Origin: Methanothermobacter thermautotrophicus
GTDB lineage: Archaea > Methanobacteriota > Methanobacteria > Methanobacteriales > Methanothermobacteraceae
Assembly (NCBI RefSeq): GCF_014889545.1
Contig: NZ_QKOF01000006.1
Span: 62,001 to 126,000 of the forward strand
Direction: 5' to 3'
DNA: 64,000 nucleotides
Shown: one piece after another, positions 42,412 through 53,092 of the stretch
How the letters are laid out: the number at the start of each line of letters is the position of its first letter
Numbering within the stretch: the first letter of the stretch is position 1
Notes under the pieces: model-generated
Database searches by the model: none
The model's input: only the letters and a program-made list of their open reading frames with translations
Told to the model about the DNA's origin: nothing
Made by a program: the position numbers and the translations under genes

Positions 42412-44338
42412 ATTCTATGCAGAATTTTTCCATCATTTCACTTTCAACTATCTCCCATACTTCATCCTCTGATAGGTTGACACCGAGCAGCACACCCCTT
42501 TTCCGGAGGTCATCTTCAATTTTCCTTATGATCTTAACGTCGGCTGCAGCAACCGTGTGGGAGTGTATATTCCGGGATATGCTGTAGAGTGCCTTAAGGG
42601 ACCTTCGAGCGTCAGGGTTTTCCAGTTCCTCCATGCACCTTTTCAGATCATCCATGTTTCTAATGTTGAGGTTCCTTGTTACGACCTGCTTAACCCCTGG
42701 AAGGTAGTGCTTTGAGTCAAGGATACGGCCACCCCTCCTGATTATTATCTCCTTGTCATCCATGTTTCCAAGGTCATGCCTAAGCAGCATCTCCACGACC
42801 CTGCCTGACTCCTGTATTATTGACTTGATTTCACTGAGCTCCAGGTTGACTCCTATCAGAAAACCCTCCCTCCGGAGTTCCCTCTCAACCAGTTCAAGGC
42901 TCTTCGAGTCAGGCCCCGAAATCCTGTGGGAGTGTATACCACCACCTGAAAGTGTGTAGAGCCTGTCAAGGGACTCAAGTTTGCGGGGTTCACTCTCGAG
43001 GGTCCCCATGAAACTGTCTATTTCTTTCATGGAGCTAACCCCAACGTTCCTTCTGAGGGGCTCTGAGAATCCAGGGAGATAGTACTCTATATCCTCAATG
43101 GTGCAGCCATGACTTATTATGATCTCGGCTTCTCTTCTTATGTCATCGACCATATGGTTCTCAACGATGCTCATCTCAGGCTTTATTATTATTTCAACGA
43201 GGCGGCCGTGCTTCCTTGCAACCTCCTTTATCTCCTCATCATTGAGGTTCACACCAAGGAGTATCCCCTCTGATTTGAGTTCATCCAGAACAGCGTCTAT
43301 GCTCTCCCTGTCGGGCCCTGATATCCAGTGGGAGTGTATGCCACTGACGGATTCATATATCCTTTTAAGGGAACTCTTCCTGGAGGGGTCCCCTTCAAGG
43401 ATCTTCAGGAACCTTTCAAGTTCCTCAGCCTCAGAGACACCAATCTTCCTCACCAGTGGCTCCTTGAATTCAGGGAGATGGTACTCTATGTCCTCCAGTG
43501 TGCAGCCATGTTTCAGTATGATCTCGGCCTCTCTTCCAATGTCTTCAACATCATGTTTAACGGTTATCTTCACCATGGTGGGTTCCATGGCTGCGAAATA
43601 GATGTCCTCCCCGCCACTGATTTCGGGTGATATAACACGGTCGGCCCCTGCACGGTACAGCCTTTTGATGTTCTCCCTCTTGCTGGCCCTAGTCACGATC
43701 CATATGTCCGGGTTAAGCTCCCTGCAGGTCAGTGTTATGAAGAGGTTGTCGACGTCGTCGCCTGTTGTTATTATAACCCCCCTAGCCCTTTTTATCCCGG
43801 CCGCCCTGAGGGTTTCCTCATCCGCGGCACTTTCAGGTATGGCGAGGACATTGGGATCCTCCCATAGCTCCTTTTCAACTATTTCACGGTCCTTCTCAAT
43901 TATTATGATCTTCTGCTTCCTTTTCTGGAGCTCCTTAAAAACAGCAGATCCGACACGGCCAAAACCACAGAGAATGAAGTGGTTGTTCATTGACTGCATC
44001 AACCTGCGTATCCGGGCGCCTGATATTGTATCCTGCAGGGTCATTGTAACCACCGAAACGGTTAAGCTGAAAACGTATGCAATCAGCCCCACACCACCCA
44101 GGGCCAGTGTAACAGAGAATATCTTCTGGGGTATGGTAACGGGGATTATATCCCCGTAACCAACGGTTGCAATGGTTATAATGGTGAAGTAGACTGCGTT
44201 GTAGAAGTCAAGGCCCATTATGTAGATTGAACCCAGTATGCCATATACTATGAGGGCTGTCAGGGCTGCAAGGGCGTAGTATATGATTGAGATGGGAACG
44301 TACTGGATGTTCTCCATGGGACTCCTCTGGGGTGGCAT
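42410..44338 (-). CDS. Potassium-channel-like protein with RCK domain and three copies of an unknown domain
   Basis: 642 residues from ATG 44338 (GTGAGG upstream; the in-frame GTG at 44350 is the ribosome site). Two membrane helices (about 15-41 and 72-99) flank a K+ filter, TVGYGD (58-63). An RCK/TrkA-N domain follows (about 118-250, [13 protein letters not shown]). Then come three repeats of about 120-130 residues (257-384, 385-518, 519-636), each with an EDIEYxLP-like box, an IHSH box and a GVNL box. Known RCK channels such as MthK are about 336 residues with an RCK_C domain; I do not recognise these repeats. Confidence 0.88.
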   Translation of the reverse strand: MPPQRSPMENIQYVPISIIYYALAALTALIVYGILGSIYIMGLDFYNAVYFTIITIATVGYGDIIPVTIPQKIFSVTLALGGVGLIAYVFSLTVSVVTMTLQDTISGARIRRLMQSMNNHFILCGFGRVGSAVFKELQKRKQKIIIIEKDREIVEKELWEDPNVLAIPESAADEETLRAAGIKRARGVIITTGDDVDNLFITLTCRELNPDIWIVTRASKRENIKRLYRAGADRVISPEISGGEDIYFAAMEPTMVKITVKHDVEDIGREAEIILKHGCTLEDIEYHLPEFKEPLVRKIGVSEAEELERFLKILEGDPSRKSSLKRIYESVSGIHSHWISGPDRESIDAVLDELKSEGILLGVNLNDEEIKEVARKHGRLVEIIIKPEMSIVENHMVDDIRREAEIIISHGCTIEDIEYYLPGFSEPLRRNVGVSSMKEIDSFMGTLESEPRKLESLDRLYTLSGGGIHSHRISGPDSKSLELVERELRREGFLIGVNLELSEIKSIIQESGRVVEMLLRHDLGNMDDKEIIIRRGGRILDSKHYLPGVKQVVTRNLNIRNMDDLKRCMEELENPDARRSLKALYSISRNIHSHTVAAADVKIIRKIEDDLRKRGVLLGVNLSEDEVWEIVESEMMEKFCIE

Positions 44339-44551
44339 GGGAAACCTCACTCTGGTATTAATATAATTATTAATCTGCAGACAGCAATATAAATTAGGAG
44401 CATTTGGTCCAGCTGGGATCCATCTCTATCTGTACTGGTGCAGCAGGATCATGGTTTCTGATGTGAGGGTTTTGCACTGGCGAAGCAGGACTTATCAGGG
44501 AGAGGTGATGATCCCAGGTCTTTGATCCACAGCTGGGAGGATGATGTTAAA

Positions 44552-46054
44552 ATGAAACCAATTGATATGGCTGCAGTCGACATTAACGCGGAATACCTGG
44601 GTGTTCCAAGATTATCCCTCATGGAGAACGCCGGGAGAGCCGTGGCAGAGGAGATAGGGAATGCAGTGGATAGGGGAAGGGTTGCCATATTCTGTGGTCC
44701 GGGAGGAAACGGGGGGGACGGATTCGTGGCGGCAAGGCACCTCCTTAACATGGGCTTTGATGTGGAGGTCCACCTACTCAGCCACCCCGAAAGGATAGGT
44801 TCTGAGGAGGCCCGTGTAAACTGGAGGGTCCTCGGGGCAATGCAGCCCCACCCCGGAGGATTTTGTGTGGATGTTGTAAGGGATTCCTTGGAAATAAAAC
44901 CAGCGGATGCTGATGTGGTGGTTGACGCCATACTTGGCACGGGTGTGCGGGGCTCCATAAGAGAACCCTCAAGGTCAGCCATTGAAGCAATAAACAGTTC
45001 AGAAGCCTTCAGGGTATCCGTGGATATACCGAGTGGTTTGAGCCCTGAAACCGGTGTAGTTGATGACATAGCCGTATCAGCGGACCTGACAGTGACCTTT
45101 CACAGTATGAAGGATGGCCTTAAGCTTGCGGACCCTGCAGTTACAGGGGAGATCGTGGTGAGGGATATAGGCATACCCCCCGCTGCAGAGATATTCATGG
45201 GCCCTGGTGATCTCCTGAGGATACCCTCGAGGAGTCCTGGAAGTCATAAGGGTGAAAATGGAAGGGTTCTTATTATCGGAGGGAGCAGGCAGTACTCGGG
45301 AGCACCGGCAATAGCAGCAAAGGCCGCCCTGAGGGCGGGAGCCGATATTGTAATGGTGGCAGCTCCAGGGAGTGCCGCCAGGGCCATCAGGTCACTCTCA
45401 CCTGACCTGATAGTCAGGGAACTTGATGGGGGATACATTGGAATGGAGTCCCTGGATGAAATCCTTGAACTTGCAGAAAATTCTGATTCAGTCCTTATGG
45501 GCTGTGGTGCGGGCAGGGAGACGTCAACGGCCAGGACATTCATGAGGATCATGGAGGACCTCCATGAAATGGAAAAACCCCTTGTACTCGATGCAGATGC
45601 ACTCAGGCTCCTTGATTACTCGGATGTCAGTGAATACAGGGAACTGACGGTGACACCCCACATGGCTGAGTTCAGCAGCTTCTTTAAGCTGAAATCCATG
45701 ATATTTAATGATTTCAGGGAACGTGTATCTGCATTCCAGTCAATCTCATCGAGGATAACAGGGACTGTGCTGCTTAAGGGAAGGATTGACATGATATTCC
45801 AGGGGGAGAGGTTACGTCTTAACAAAACAGGGTGCCCTGGAATGACCGTTGGGGGTACAGGAGACGCTCTGGCTGGTTTAACAGCTGGTTTGCGCGCGCT
45901 GGGCCTATCATCCTTTGATTCCGCTTCACTGGCAGCCTTCATCAACGGGATGGCCGGGGAACTGGCGATGGAGAGGTATGGTAATGGCTTCACCGCATCT
46001 GATATGGTTGATATGATCCCCCCTGTTATGGATCCTGGTTTTTATGGGTTCTGA
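44552..46054 (+). CDS. nnr: Bifunctional NAD(P)H-hydrate epimerase/dehydratase
   Basis: 500 residues. N-terminal YjeF epimerase (1-210: LSLMENAGRAVAEE, CGPGGNGGDGFVAARHL, DAILGTGVRG) and C-terminal carbohydrate-kinase-like dehydratase (about 225-500: SHKGENGRVLIIGGS, GCGAGRE, TVGGTGDALAGLTAGL). It repairs hydrated NADH and NADPH. GGGAGG lies 11 bp before ATG 44552; an in-frame TTG at 44522 is less likely. The gap before it (about 200 bp) holds nothing recognised. Confidence 0.95.
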   Translation: MKPIDMAAVDINAEYLGVPRLSLMENAGRAVAEEIGNAVDRGRVAIFCGPGGNGGDGFVAARHLLNMGFDVEVHLLSHPERIGSEEARVNWRVLGAMQPHPGGFCVDVVRDSLEIKPADADVVVDAILGTGVRGSIREPSRSAIEAINSSEAFRVSVDIPSGLSPETGVVDDIAVSADLTVTFHSMKDGLKLADPAVTGEIVVRDIGIPPAAEIFMGPGDLLRIPSRSPGSHKGENGRVLIIGGSRQYSGAPAIAAKAALRAGADIVMVAAPGSAARAIRSLSPDLIVRELDGGYIGMESLDEILELAENSDSVLMGCGAGRETSTARTFMRIMEDLHEMEKPLVLDADALRLLDYSDVSEYRELTVTPHMAEFSSFFKLKSMIFNDFRERVSAFQSISSRITGTVLLKGRIDMIFQGERLRLNKTGCPGMTVGGTGDALAGLTAGLRALGLSSFDSASLAAFINGMAGELAMERYGNGFTASDMVDMIPPVMDPGFYGF

Positions 46055-46108
46055 AGCGTCCCTCGTGATGTGCGGGTCCATGACCTAAAAATTAGTGGTT
46101 ATGACTGG

Positions 46109-46378
46109 TTATACCAGTCCAATTATACTGCCTATGAGAAGGATACCGACCCCGGTTATACCTCCGAAGCCCGCCACAAGGACCGTAAGGAGATTTATGG
46201 GGATGTTTATGAAGGGCAGTATGTTCACGGCAAGCAGAAGGATGATGCCGGCCACCATGTTCCCTGCAACCGTGAGGATCCTCTTACCAAGACCCATGAG
46301 TATCCGCAGGGATGCCAGGCCCCCCGCAACTATGAAAGTGGCGATTACAATTAGTATGAGGAATGGGAGACCTTCCAT
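46109..46378 (-). CDS. BofA-family membrane protein
   Basis: 89 residues from ATG 46378, which overlaps the argG stop (TGATG) and has GGAG upstream. Three hydrophobic segments (about 5-22, 38-57, 63-87) and the NLLTVLVAGFGGITGVGILL box match the pro-sigma-K processing inhibitor (BofA) family, which in archaea has no known partner. Translationally coupled to argG and convergent with nnr. Confidence 0.8.
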   Translation of the reverse strand: MEGLPFLILIVIATFIVAGGLASLRILMGLGKRILTVAGNMVAGIILLLAVNILPFINIPINLLTVLVAGFGGITGVGILLIGSIIGLV

Positions 46379-47562
46379 CAGTTCTCCTTCCTGCATACCC
46401 TGCTGTATATCGCAGCCTGGAGGGCATAGTTTTTGACCATCCCGGTCATCTCCCTCTGATCGAGGGTTTTATCCTCAAATGAGACTATCTCCTCACTGTA
46501 CAGGCTGTAGGGTGACTCCCTTCCAGTGACGCGCATGCTTCCCCTGTGGAGCTTAACCCTGACTGTTCCAGTGACACGCCTCTGCATGTGGTTTACTGCC
46601 ATGTCAAGGTCCTCACGCAGGGGGTCATGCCACAGTCCACTGTACACAAGTTCAGCATAGGTGCTGCTTATCATGTCAGCAAACCTGAGCTCGCTCCTTG
46701 TGAGTGTGAGCTGCTCCAGGCTCCTGTGGGCCTCCAGTAACAGGAAGGCTGCGGGCGTCTCATAGACTTCCCTGCTCTTCATACCTATTATACGGTCCTC
46801 CATTATGTCAACCCTACCGATACCGTGTTTCCCTGCCACTTCATTTGCAAGGCCTATGAGTTCAAGGGGCTCCATTTCCTCACCATTCAATGAAACAGGG
46901 ACCCCCCCACGGAAACCGATTTCAATGACATCTGGATCCTCAGGGGTCTCGTGGATGGGTTTTGTCCATTCAAAGGCATCCTCAGGGGGCTCAACCATGG
47001 GGTCCTCCAGGATGTCCCCCTCTATTGCACGTCCCCAGAGGTTCTCATCTATACTGTAAAGCTTGTCTGAGGGGAGTGGTATCCCACAGGACCTGGCATA
47101 CTCCATCTCCTCTGTCCTTGTGAGGTTGAGGTCCCTTATGGGGGCTATGACATCCAGGTCCGTCGTTGACCTTATAACAGCCTCGAAACGGAACTGGTCG
47201 TTACCCTTACCGGTGCATCCATGGGCTATGGCAGATGCTCCCTCCTTCTCGGCCACTTCAACTATCTTTTTAGCTATAAGGGGCCTTGCAAGGGCTGTGC
47301 TGAGGGGGTAACCCTCGTAAACTGCATTGGCCTTTATGGCTGGAAATATGTAGTCCTCTGCGAATTCACGCCGTGCATCTACTGTGTAGTGTTTGTAGTT
47401 TCCGAGTTTCTCGGCAACCATCGCAGGTCTTTCAATTTCATCCCGTGGCTGACCGACATCCACACAGGCAGTTATGACTTCCATGTTATACCTTTCCTCG
47501 AGGAGTTTGATACATACTGATGTGTCAAGGCCTCCACTGAAAGCAAGAACCACTTTATCCAC
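46378..47562 (-). CDS. argG: Argininosuccinate synthase
   Basis: 394 residues from GTG 47562 (GAAGGTGAT upstream; an in-frame TTG at 47577 lies at the edge of that site). The PP-loop is [11 protein letters not shown]; later blocks include [13 protein letters not shown] and the citrulline/aspartate-binding region. It condenses citrulline and aspartate in arginine synthesis. First gene of a two-gene unit with the BofA gene. Confidence 0.97.
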   Translation of the reverse strand: MDKVVLAFSGGLDTSVCIKLLEERYNMEVITACVDVGQPRDEIERPAMVAEKLGNYKHYTVDARREFAEDYIFPAIKANAVYEGYPLSTALARPLIAKKIVEVAEKEGASAIAHGCTGKGNDQFRFEAVIRSTTDLDVIAPIRDLNLTRTEEMEYARSCGIPLPSDKLYSIDENLWGRAIEGDILEDPMVEPPEDAFEWTKPIHETPEDPDVIEIGFRGGVPVSLNGEEMEPLELIGLANEVAGKHGIGRVDIMEDRIIGMKSREVYETPAAFLLLEAHRSLEQLTLTRSELRFADMISSTYAELVYSGLWHDPLREDLDMAVNHMQRRVTGTVRVKLHRGSMRVTGRESPYSLYSEEIVSFEDKTLDQREMTGMVKNYALQAAIYSRVCRKEN

Positions 47563-47779
47563 AGCAATCACCTTCAACTAATAAATGGAATCATCCGGAT
47601 ACTCATGTTTTTATTTACAACATTATAGATATTAAATGCGGGTAGTTATAAGTATATGTCCATTGCTGACTGATAACCCGCCCACGCGGCACTGGTGATC
47701 TAGTCATAATGTCCCGTGCTGGTGCTGGATTATGGGGATTTATCCAGAAGTGAGCCAGCAATGAATCATGGTGACCCTG

Positions 47780-48520
47780 ATGTTTGTAAGTGAGGATTCA
47801 GTTGAGGTTTCACTGATACATGATGGTTCGGGAGGGGATATTACCAGGAACCCTGCACTGAAGCCATACATACGTGAGGGGTATCCTCTGGCCATTGCAG
47901 AATATTCCCTGAAGGGGACTGTGATGCTTTCCCTGGGTTCTGGAAGACCATCGGTCATGGTAGTGGCGGGTGTCCATGGAAACGAGATACCCCCACAGTT
48001 AGCGGCCATGTGCCTTGTTGAGTCCCTTGCAGCATCTGATCCCACTGGAACGGTTCATGTTATACCCATCGCTGCCCCATGGGCCACCATGAGGAACATT
48101 CGCTGGTGCAGGGGCCGTGACCTTAACCGTTCAGCCGGTGTACCCGGGTCAGTTACAAATGCCATATTCAGGAGGGCACTTGAACTGGGGGTTGATGCCC
48201 TGGCGGACTTTCATTCAACTGCACCGGGAAGCAAACCAGGTGTTGAGGGTGTTTTCTGCTCAGAGGAACCTGAACCAGAAAGTGTTGAGATAGCACGCTA
48301 CATAACCTCAAGGACATCATCCAGGGTCCTGTGCTATGGAAGGGCATCCTCCAGTTACATGGGCGCCCTGGAGGATGAATGCAACCTTGCAGGCATACCC
48401 TCTGTCACATGTGAGGTTGTGTCTGAGAACGGAACAGCCCGGAAGGGCAGTTATGAGAGGTCCCTCCTCCAGATGAGGCTATTCCTGGAGTACATGGGCA
48501 TCCTTTTGGAGGCGCCTTAA
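47780..48520 (+). CDS. Succinylglutamate desuccinylase/aspartoacylase-family protein
   Basis: 246 residues from ATG 47780 (GGTGA at 47770-47774); ATG 47768 is also in frame. The M14-like metal site is present: GVHGNE (His and Glu), a later DFHS (His), RDLNR for substrate binding and CEVVSENG with a candidate catalytic Glu. Family members cleave N-acyl amino acids; substrate unknown. The last bases are duplicated downstream. Confidence 0.82.
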   Translation: MFVSEDSVEVSLIHDGSGGDITRNPALKPYIREGYPLAIAEYSLKGTVMLSLGSGRPSVMVVAGVHGNEIPPQLAAMCLVESLAASDPTGTVHVIPIAAPWATMRNIRWCRGRDLNRSAGVPGSVTNAIFRRALELGVDALADFHSTAPGSKPGVEGVFCSEEPEPESVEIARYITSRTSSRVLCYGRASSSYMGALEDECNLAGIPSVTCEVVSENGTARKGSYERSLLQMRLFLEYMGILLEAP

Positions 48521-48606
48521 TGTCTTTGAGGCTAATTTCTGTGGGTCGCTGCATCGGCTCTGGTCATCAGGAGGGCTGTCAATGTCTTTTAGGCTGAATT
48601 TCTGGG
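48519..48606. repeat. Imperfect direct repeat after the desuccinylase stop
   Basis: The segment starting AATGTCTTTGAGGCTAATTTCTG (48519) recurs as AATGTCTTTTAGGCTGAATTTCTG at 48581, 62 bp on. The first copy includes part of the gene's stop codon. A weaker third copy may lie near 48613. Confidence 0.7.
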
Positions 48607-48669
48607 ATTTATGGGTTTTGAAGCTGCATTCTGACATGTTGAGATTAAATGATGTCTGGAGGTTTTTGA

Positions 48670-49338
48670 TTGTCCTCTTATAGGAAGCATGCTCTTCTTT
48701 CAATCATAATGGCCATTCCAGTATTCCCGGCGGTTTTCCCGATTGCCCTGGCGTTTATAGGGGCCATGATACCTGATATGGACCATGAGGTTAACTCTGG
48801 CAGTGTTTCGACCATATTCCTCCTTGGACTCGTGATATTCCTCGTGTTCTACATCATGGGGCTTCCATACCTTGCTGGAATAGCCCTGATGGACCTGGCC
48901 CTTATATTTTACCTTTCCAGGCACAGGGGCTTCACGCATTCTCTTATCGGTGCTTTTATACTTTCAGCATGTTTAACGGTTTTTGTACTGTCATCCTTCT
49001 TCCTTTTGAGGTCACTTGGTCTTGATGGGAGGGCATCCATTGTGGTTATCCTAACGGGCCTTGGATTCATAATTCTAAACAGGGTCCTGGTCCTGCCCTT
49101 TGTGCTGGTGACACTGCTGGGGGTTTTCCTCACGGATTTTCCTCTCATGAACTTGTATACAATAATGGGGCCCCTGCTTCTCGGCTTCATAAGTCATGAT
49201 GTACTTGACTCCTTCACACCTTCAGGGGTTCGCTTCATGAGGCCCATATCCGGCAGGACATTCCGCAGGGGCTTCGGGGTCATGGTCCTTGTTCTATGGG
49301 CAATACTGGCGGTTTATTCTCTTTCAGGCCTTTTATGA
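48670..49338 (+). CDS. DUF457/YdjM-type membrane-bound metal-dependent hydrolase
   Basis: 222 residues from TTG 48670, 6 bp after GGAGGT. Polytopic membrane protein (about six segments) with conserved metal-like motifs: KHALLS near the start, MIPDMDHE, SRHRGFTHSL and SHDVLDSFTPSGVR. Members of this family are predicted phosphatases or hydrolases of membrane substrates; function unproven. Confidence 0.85.
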   Translation: MSSYRKHALLSIIMAIPVFPAVFPIALAFIGAMIPDMDHEVNSGSVSTIFLLGLVIFLVFYIMGLPYLAGIALMDLALIFYLSRHRGFTHSLIGAFILSACLTVFVLSSFFLLRSLGLDGRASIVVILTGLGFIILNRVLVLPFVLVTLLGVFLTDFPLMNLYTIMGPLLLGFISHDVLDSFTPSGVRFMRPISGRTFRRGFGVMVLVLWAILAVYSLSGLL

Positions 49339-49409
49339 AGGTTCATGGGTTATTGCACTGCCTTCTTCATCCTTCAGGTCTTTAATCATATGCTCACCTA
49401 TTTTATTAC

Positions 49410-49434
49410 GATTTATATAGAAAACTTTATATTA
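49410..49434 (+). promoter_or_regulatory. Promoter region of the ehb operon
   Basis: GATTTATATAG (49410-49420) and CTTTATATTA (49425-49434) are two TATA-like boxes 50-75 bp before ehbA. One of them should drive the 17-gene operon, the only clear promoter before it. Confidence 0.55.
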
Positions 49435-49484
49435 TCATAAATAATCATGTTAATTATTGGCACTAAAGAGAAGGGAGCTATAAA

Positions 49485-49796
49485 ATGTTTATCACGAGGA
49501 TTCTGTACGGCATCGCCTACTTCCTGGTCCTTATATATGAAATACTCAAGGCAACAGTTGATGTGGCAGCGAGAACCCTGAATGGAAACGTAAAGCCTGT
49601 AATAGTTGAGATAGAGACAGAGCTCACAAGGCCGGTGTCCCAGACAATACTTGCAAACAGCATAACACTTACACCTGGAACCCTTTCAATCGACCTGGAT
49701 TCTGAAAACAGAATCCTGAAGGTTGCAACCATCTATCCAAGGAAAAGGGAGGACATAGTACCATTTGAGCCCTACATAAAGGGGATGCTCGAATAG
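49485..49796 (+). CDS. ehbA: Energy-converting hydrogenase B subunit A (MrpE-like)
   Basis: 103 residues. A hydrophobic N-terminus (about 5-25) followed by a soluble MnhE-like part ([33 protein letters not shown]) shows relation to the E subunit of Mrp antiporters. First gene of ehb, with AGGGAGC before ATG 49485. It should contribute to the ion-translocating membrane module. Confidence 0.88.
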   Translation: MFITRILYGIAYFLVLIYEILKATVDVAARTLNGNVKPVIVEIETELTRPVSQTILANSITLTPGTLSIDLDSENRILKVATIYPRKREDIVPFEPYIKGMLE

Positions 49797-49804
49797 GGGG
49801 GGTC

Positions 49805-50065
49805 ATGATGGATATACTGATAATCGCTGAGTACACTCTTCTCGCAGCCCTGGCAGTGTTCAGCATTGCGGCTGTGAGGATAGCAACACGCAGAAGCATA
49901 GGGATGGGTCTTGTGGGGATATCCGGGTTGAGCATAGCCATTGCAACCATACTCATACTCATAAACAGGATGTATGGCATCGGCTTCTGCCGTGACATAG
50001 CCTACGCCCTGGTACTTCTTGGGCCTGTCGGCACAATAGCATTTGCAAGGGTTCTGAGGGGTTGA
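49805..50065 (+). CDS. ehbB: Energy-converting hydrogenase B subunit B
   Basis: 86 residues with three hydrophobic segments (about 4-27, 36-57, 66-83), an MrpF-like small membrane subunit. Starts at ATG 49805 or 49808, 8 bp after ehbA. Assigned mainly by position in the operon. Confidence 0.85.
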   Translation: MMDILIIAEYTLLAALAVFSIAAVRIATRRSIGMGLVGISGLSIAIATILILINRMYGIGFCRDIAYALVLLGPVGTIAFARVLRG

Positions 50066-50069
50066 TAGA

Positions 50070-50333
50070 ATGTATCTTGTAATCCTGAGATCAGCGGTCC
50101 TCTTCATATCATCCATACTCGTGATACTCGCAGCCCTGGGGATACTCAGGTTCAGGGATGACGTCAAGCGTGTCCTGTATGCCCGGATTCATATCTTGGG
50201 GATAGCTGACGTGGCATGCATACTCGCCCTTCTTGCACTTGGCGAGCCACTCCTGGCAGCCACTTACTTCATACTGGCGCCCTTCGTGTCCCATGCAATA
50301 GCCAACGCCCACCACTATGGGGAGGGAGATTAG
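50070..50333 (+). CDS. ehbC: Energy-converting hydrogenase B subunit C (MrpG-like)
   Basis: 87 residues with three membrane segments and [17 protein letters not shown], similar to the G subunit of Mrp antiporters. It begins 4 bp after ehbB and its stop abuts the ehbD start. Confidence 0.87.
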   Translation: MYLVILRSAVLFISSILVILAALGILRFRDDVKRVLYARIHILGIADVACILALLALGEPLLAATYFILAPFVSHAIANAHHYGEGD

Positions 50334-50570
50334 ATGATTGAGTACGTGATAATGATCATAGCAATACTCGGAGCGGTAGTGGCCCTTGTCCAGAGGGACC
50401 TCCTCAAGGCAGCCATACTTACAGGGGTCCCGGGGGCAGCAATAGCCGCCCTATACCAGTTACTCCTTGCACCAGACGTTGCCCTGACACAGGCCATAGT
50501 CGGGTCAGCGATAATACCGGTATTCTTTGCCCTTGCAGCCTACAGGACAATGAGAATGGAGGAAGAATGA
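50334..50570 (+). CDS. ehbD: Energy-converting hydrogenase B subunit D
   Basis: 78 residues, three short hydrophobic stretches with [26 protein letters not shown], like the DUF4040/MrpB N-terminal region. GGAGGGAGATTAG precedes ATG 50334. The stop overlaps ehbE by 4 bp. Confidence 0.87.
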   Translation: MIEYVIMIIAILGAVVALVQRDLLKAAILTGVPGAAIAALYQLLLAPDVALTQAIVGSAIIPVFFALAAYRTMRMEEE

Positions 50571-50929
50571 TGATATCCCTACAGCTTGCATCACTTCTGA
50601 CGGCAGGAAGCCTCATGGTCATAGGTGCCGTTGCGGTAATCTTCATAGACAACCTCATAAAGAAGGTTATAGCCCTCTCCTTCATAGGCGACGGTGTTAA
50701 CCTCTTCCTTGTGACCCTCGGATATAAACCAGGGGGTATAGTCTACATATACCTTCCAGGGATGTCGGGGTCATGGTTTGCCCAGAACGCAGCCTACCCC
50801 CTCCCCTTTGCGCTGGTGCTCACCAGCATCGTCATAGGGGCCAGCACCCTGGCTGTCATGCTCGGAATAATAATTGTACTCTACCATAAACACGGCACCA
50901 TCAGTGCATCGAAGGTGCTTGAAGAGTGA
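50567..50929 (+). CDS. ehbE: Energy-converting hydrogenase B subunit E (MrpC/NuoK-like)
   Basis: 120 residues with three membrane helices. The NuoK/MrpC pattern is visible: a Lys-containing [17 protein letters not shown] and [22 protein letters not shown] at the C-terminus. Expected in the proton or sodium path. Overlaps ehbD by 4 bp. Confidence 0.88.
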   Translation: MMISLQLASLLTAGSLMVIGAVAVIFIDNLIKKVIALSFIGDGVNLFLVTLGYKPGGIVYIYLPGMSGSWFAQNAAYPLPFALVLTSIVIGASTLAVMLGIIIVLYHKHGTISASKVLEE

Positions 50930-50959
50930 TAAAATGAGGAATCTAACAGGTGAGGAACT

Positions 50960-52456
50960 ATGAATCCACTCATACCGGTCATGGTGGTTTTACCGATTCT
51001 ATGCGCACTCCTCCTGAACCTCCTGCATGGAAGGGACAGGACCGTAAAGGCGCTGGCAGTTGCTGTCGCGGTCCTTCTTCCAGTAATACCCCTACTTGCA
51101 GGATACGGTGTCCACTACTTTGGAGGATACGCGCCCCTATCTGAGAATTCAACAATCGCAGCCGGTCTGCCGGGCTCAATAAAATCGTCCTATCTATACT
51201 CATTCCACCCGGCGATAACCTACGTATTTGGAAGTGCCCAGAGGATATTTCTCGTGATACTCTCAGTGGTGACATTCCTGGCGGTTCTAACTTCACTCAA
51301 TGAGGTCAGAAGGCCATCAGGTGTCTATGCATTCCTCATGTTCATGGGGACCGCCGCTGTCACAGCAATAGTCCTCACGGATGACATATTCAACCTTTAT
51401 GTCTTCTTTGAGATAGCGGCCCTGGCACAGGTGGGTGTGGTCCTCTGTTCGGGTGTGGAGCGTAATTATGAAACAGCCCTCAAGTACATGATGATAGGAG
51501 GGGTTGCGGCGCCCATGCTCCTTCTGGGCGTGGCCATCCTCCTGGCTCTGACAGGTAACGTGAACATATCTGATATCGTGTACTCAATGAGGAGCGGCCT
51601 TGTTAACCCGGGAAGTCCACTCTTCCTCCTGGCATCAGCACTGCTCATCTTCGGGTGGCTCTACGGGACAGGATTGCCACCATTCCACACAATAAAATCT
51701 GCCATCTACAGCAAGGCCCTACCCCATGGATCAGCACTCCTCCAGGCCTTCTCTGTATTCACATTCACGGCCCTGGCCATCGTGATACTCAGGATGTTCT
51801 ACCATGTCCCCCTCGTCAGGTGGGTGATGGTGTTCTTCTCCCTGGCAGGGATGGTCCTGGGTATAAGCATGGCACTCATGCAGACTGATCTGAGGAGGAT
51901 GATCGGGTTCCTTGCAGTCGGGGAACTGGGGTACATAGGGATAGGCTTTGGTCTTGGAACAGCCGCCAGCATATCAGCTGGACTATTCCAGGCAGTTAAC
52001 GAGGCCCTGATAACGGCATGCATCTTCCTGGGCTTTGGAACCATATTCTACATGACTGGTAAAACAGACCCCGAGGATATTGGTGGCCTAATGGCATACA
52101 AACCTGGCCTCGCAGGCCTTGTGATGCTTTCAGGGTTCATAATGGCGGGGGTGCCACCCTTCAATGTATTCCAGAGCAAACTCCGCCTGATCCAGGCAGC
52201 GATTCAGGCAGGGGTCCCTGAACTTGGCATCCTCATGATACTACTCAGCATAGTAACCTTCATGACCTTCATGAGGGCCTTCTATTCGGTTTACCTCAAA
52301 CCGGAGCCCAGGGGAATGGAACTTGAATCCAGGTCCGTGCCCAGGTCAACGGTCTTCTCAATGGTGGTGCTCATCATAATCTGCACCGTCCTTGGAATCG
52401 CACCATGGCTTGCAACCTCACACTTCACGGCACTCATACAGGGTCTTATAATATGA
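50960..52456 (+). CDS. ehbF: Energy-converting hydrogenase B subunit F (antiporter-like, NuoN/MrpD)
   Basis: 498 residues, about fourteen membrane helices. Antiporter signatures include the acidic residue in [18 protein letters not shown], broken-helix loops with Lys ([15 protein letters not shown]), and [14 protein letters not shown]. It is the ion-pumping subunit homologous to complex I NuoL/M/N. AGGTGAGGAACT before ATG 50960; the stop overlaps a possible ehbG start at 52453. Confidence 0.94.
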   Translation: MNPLIPVMVVLPILCALLLNLLHGRDRTVKALAVAVAVLLPVIPLLAGYGVHYFGGYAPLSENSTIAAGLPGSIKSSYLYSFHPAITYVFGSAQRIFLVILSVVTFLAVLTSLNEVRRPSGVYAFLMFMGTAAVTAIVLTDDIFNLYVFFEIAALAQVGVVLCSGVERNYETALKYMMIGGVAAPMLLLGVAILLALTGNVNISDIVYSMRSGLVNPGSPLFLLASALLIFGWLYGTGLPPFHTIKSAIYSKALPHGSALLQAFSVFTFTALAIVILRMFYHVPLVRWVMVFFSLAGMVLGISMALMQTDLRRMIGFLAVGELGYIGIGFGLGTAASISAGLFQAVNEALITACIFLGFGTIFYMTGKTDPEDIGGLMAYKPGLAGLVMLSGFIMAGVPPFNVFQSKLRLIQAAIQAGVPELGILMILLSIVTFMTFMRAFYSVYLKPEPRGMELESRSVPRSTVFSMVVLIIICTVLGIAPWLATSHFTALIQGLII

Positions 52457-52467
52457 GAGGGGATGGA

Positions 52468-52800
52468 ATGAACTTCTATGATGAGATAATCAACAGGATA
52501 AGGAAGGTTACAGGAGAGAGAGGGGAAGGTGAGAGCAACATCTCAGTTTCAGCCGCCCTCACAGCCGAGATAACATTCATATCAGCGGTCCTAATAGCCG
52601 CGGTGATGCTCAGAAAGCTGAACTTCATCCTCATGGTCATCGCGGTTCTCTTACTTGCAGCGGTTCTGCTGACATCCTTTCCGTTGTCGGCGAGGCTCAG
52701 GACAGAGCAGGGGGACGGTTTCAGTACAATGATATTCTACGTCCTCCTGACACTTGGGATACTGGTATCCATATTCTACTGGGGTGGTGCCGGTGTCTGA
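52468..52800 (+). CDS. ehbG: Energy-converting hydrogenase B subunit G
   Basis: 110 residues from ATG 52468 (GGGGAT upstream; ATG 52453 overlapping the ehbF stop is the alternative). A charged N-terminus (1-25) precedes three hydrophobic segments. No domain recognised beyond position in ehb. Confidence 0.82.
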   Translation: MNFYDEIINRIRKVTGERGEGESNISVSAALTAEITFISAVLIAAVMLRKLNFILMVIAVLLLAAVLLTSFPLSARLRTEQGDGFSTMIFYVLLTLGILVSIFYWGGAGV

Positions 52801-53092
52801 ATCACTCAGGGGCCTCATGGCCACAGTGGCACTTGGACTATTCGGAGTGACACTATTCGATGCCATAATAGACCTCAGCAACATGATAAACCCTGGTATA
52901 AGCATCATATACAACTACCTGGGGACCAAGATAGCCCCTAACATGGTTACCGTTGTTGTGTTTGACTGGAGGGCCTACGATACCCTCGGGGAGGCCCTTA
53001 TACTCGTAACAGCGGTACTGGTAACCCTTCTGGTCTTTGGAAGGGGTAAGGTTCAGATGGGGAGTTCAGATAAGGGAGGGAAGGACAGATGA
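52793..53092 (+). CDS. ehbH: Energy-converting hydrogenase B subunit H (MrpB N-terminal-like)
   Basis: 99 residues from GTG 52793, five bases after GGGGTGGT and inside the end of ehbG. Contains membrane helix [18 protein letters not shown], then [32 protein letters not shown], the VxDFRxxDTxGE pattern of MrpA/MrpB. Overlaps ehbI by 4 bp. Confidence 0.88.
   Translation: MSESLRGLMATVALGLFGVTLFDAIIDLSNMINPGISIIYNYLGTKIAPNMVTVVVFDWRAYDTLGEALILVTAVLVTLLVFGRGKVQMGSSDKGGKDR

Noticed and set aside
46070-46436. Two plus-strand frames after nnr
   Set aside because: Antisense to the BofA gene, which has matching membrane segments and is coupled to argG.
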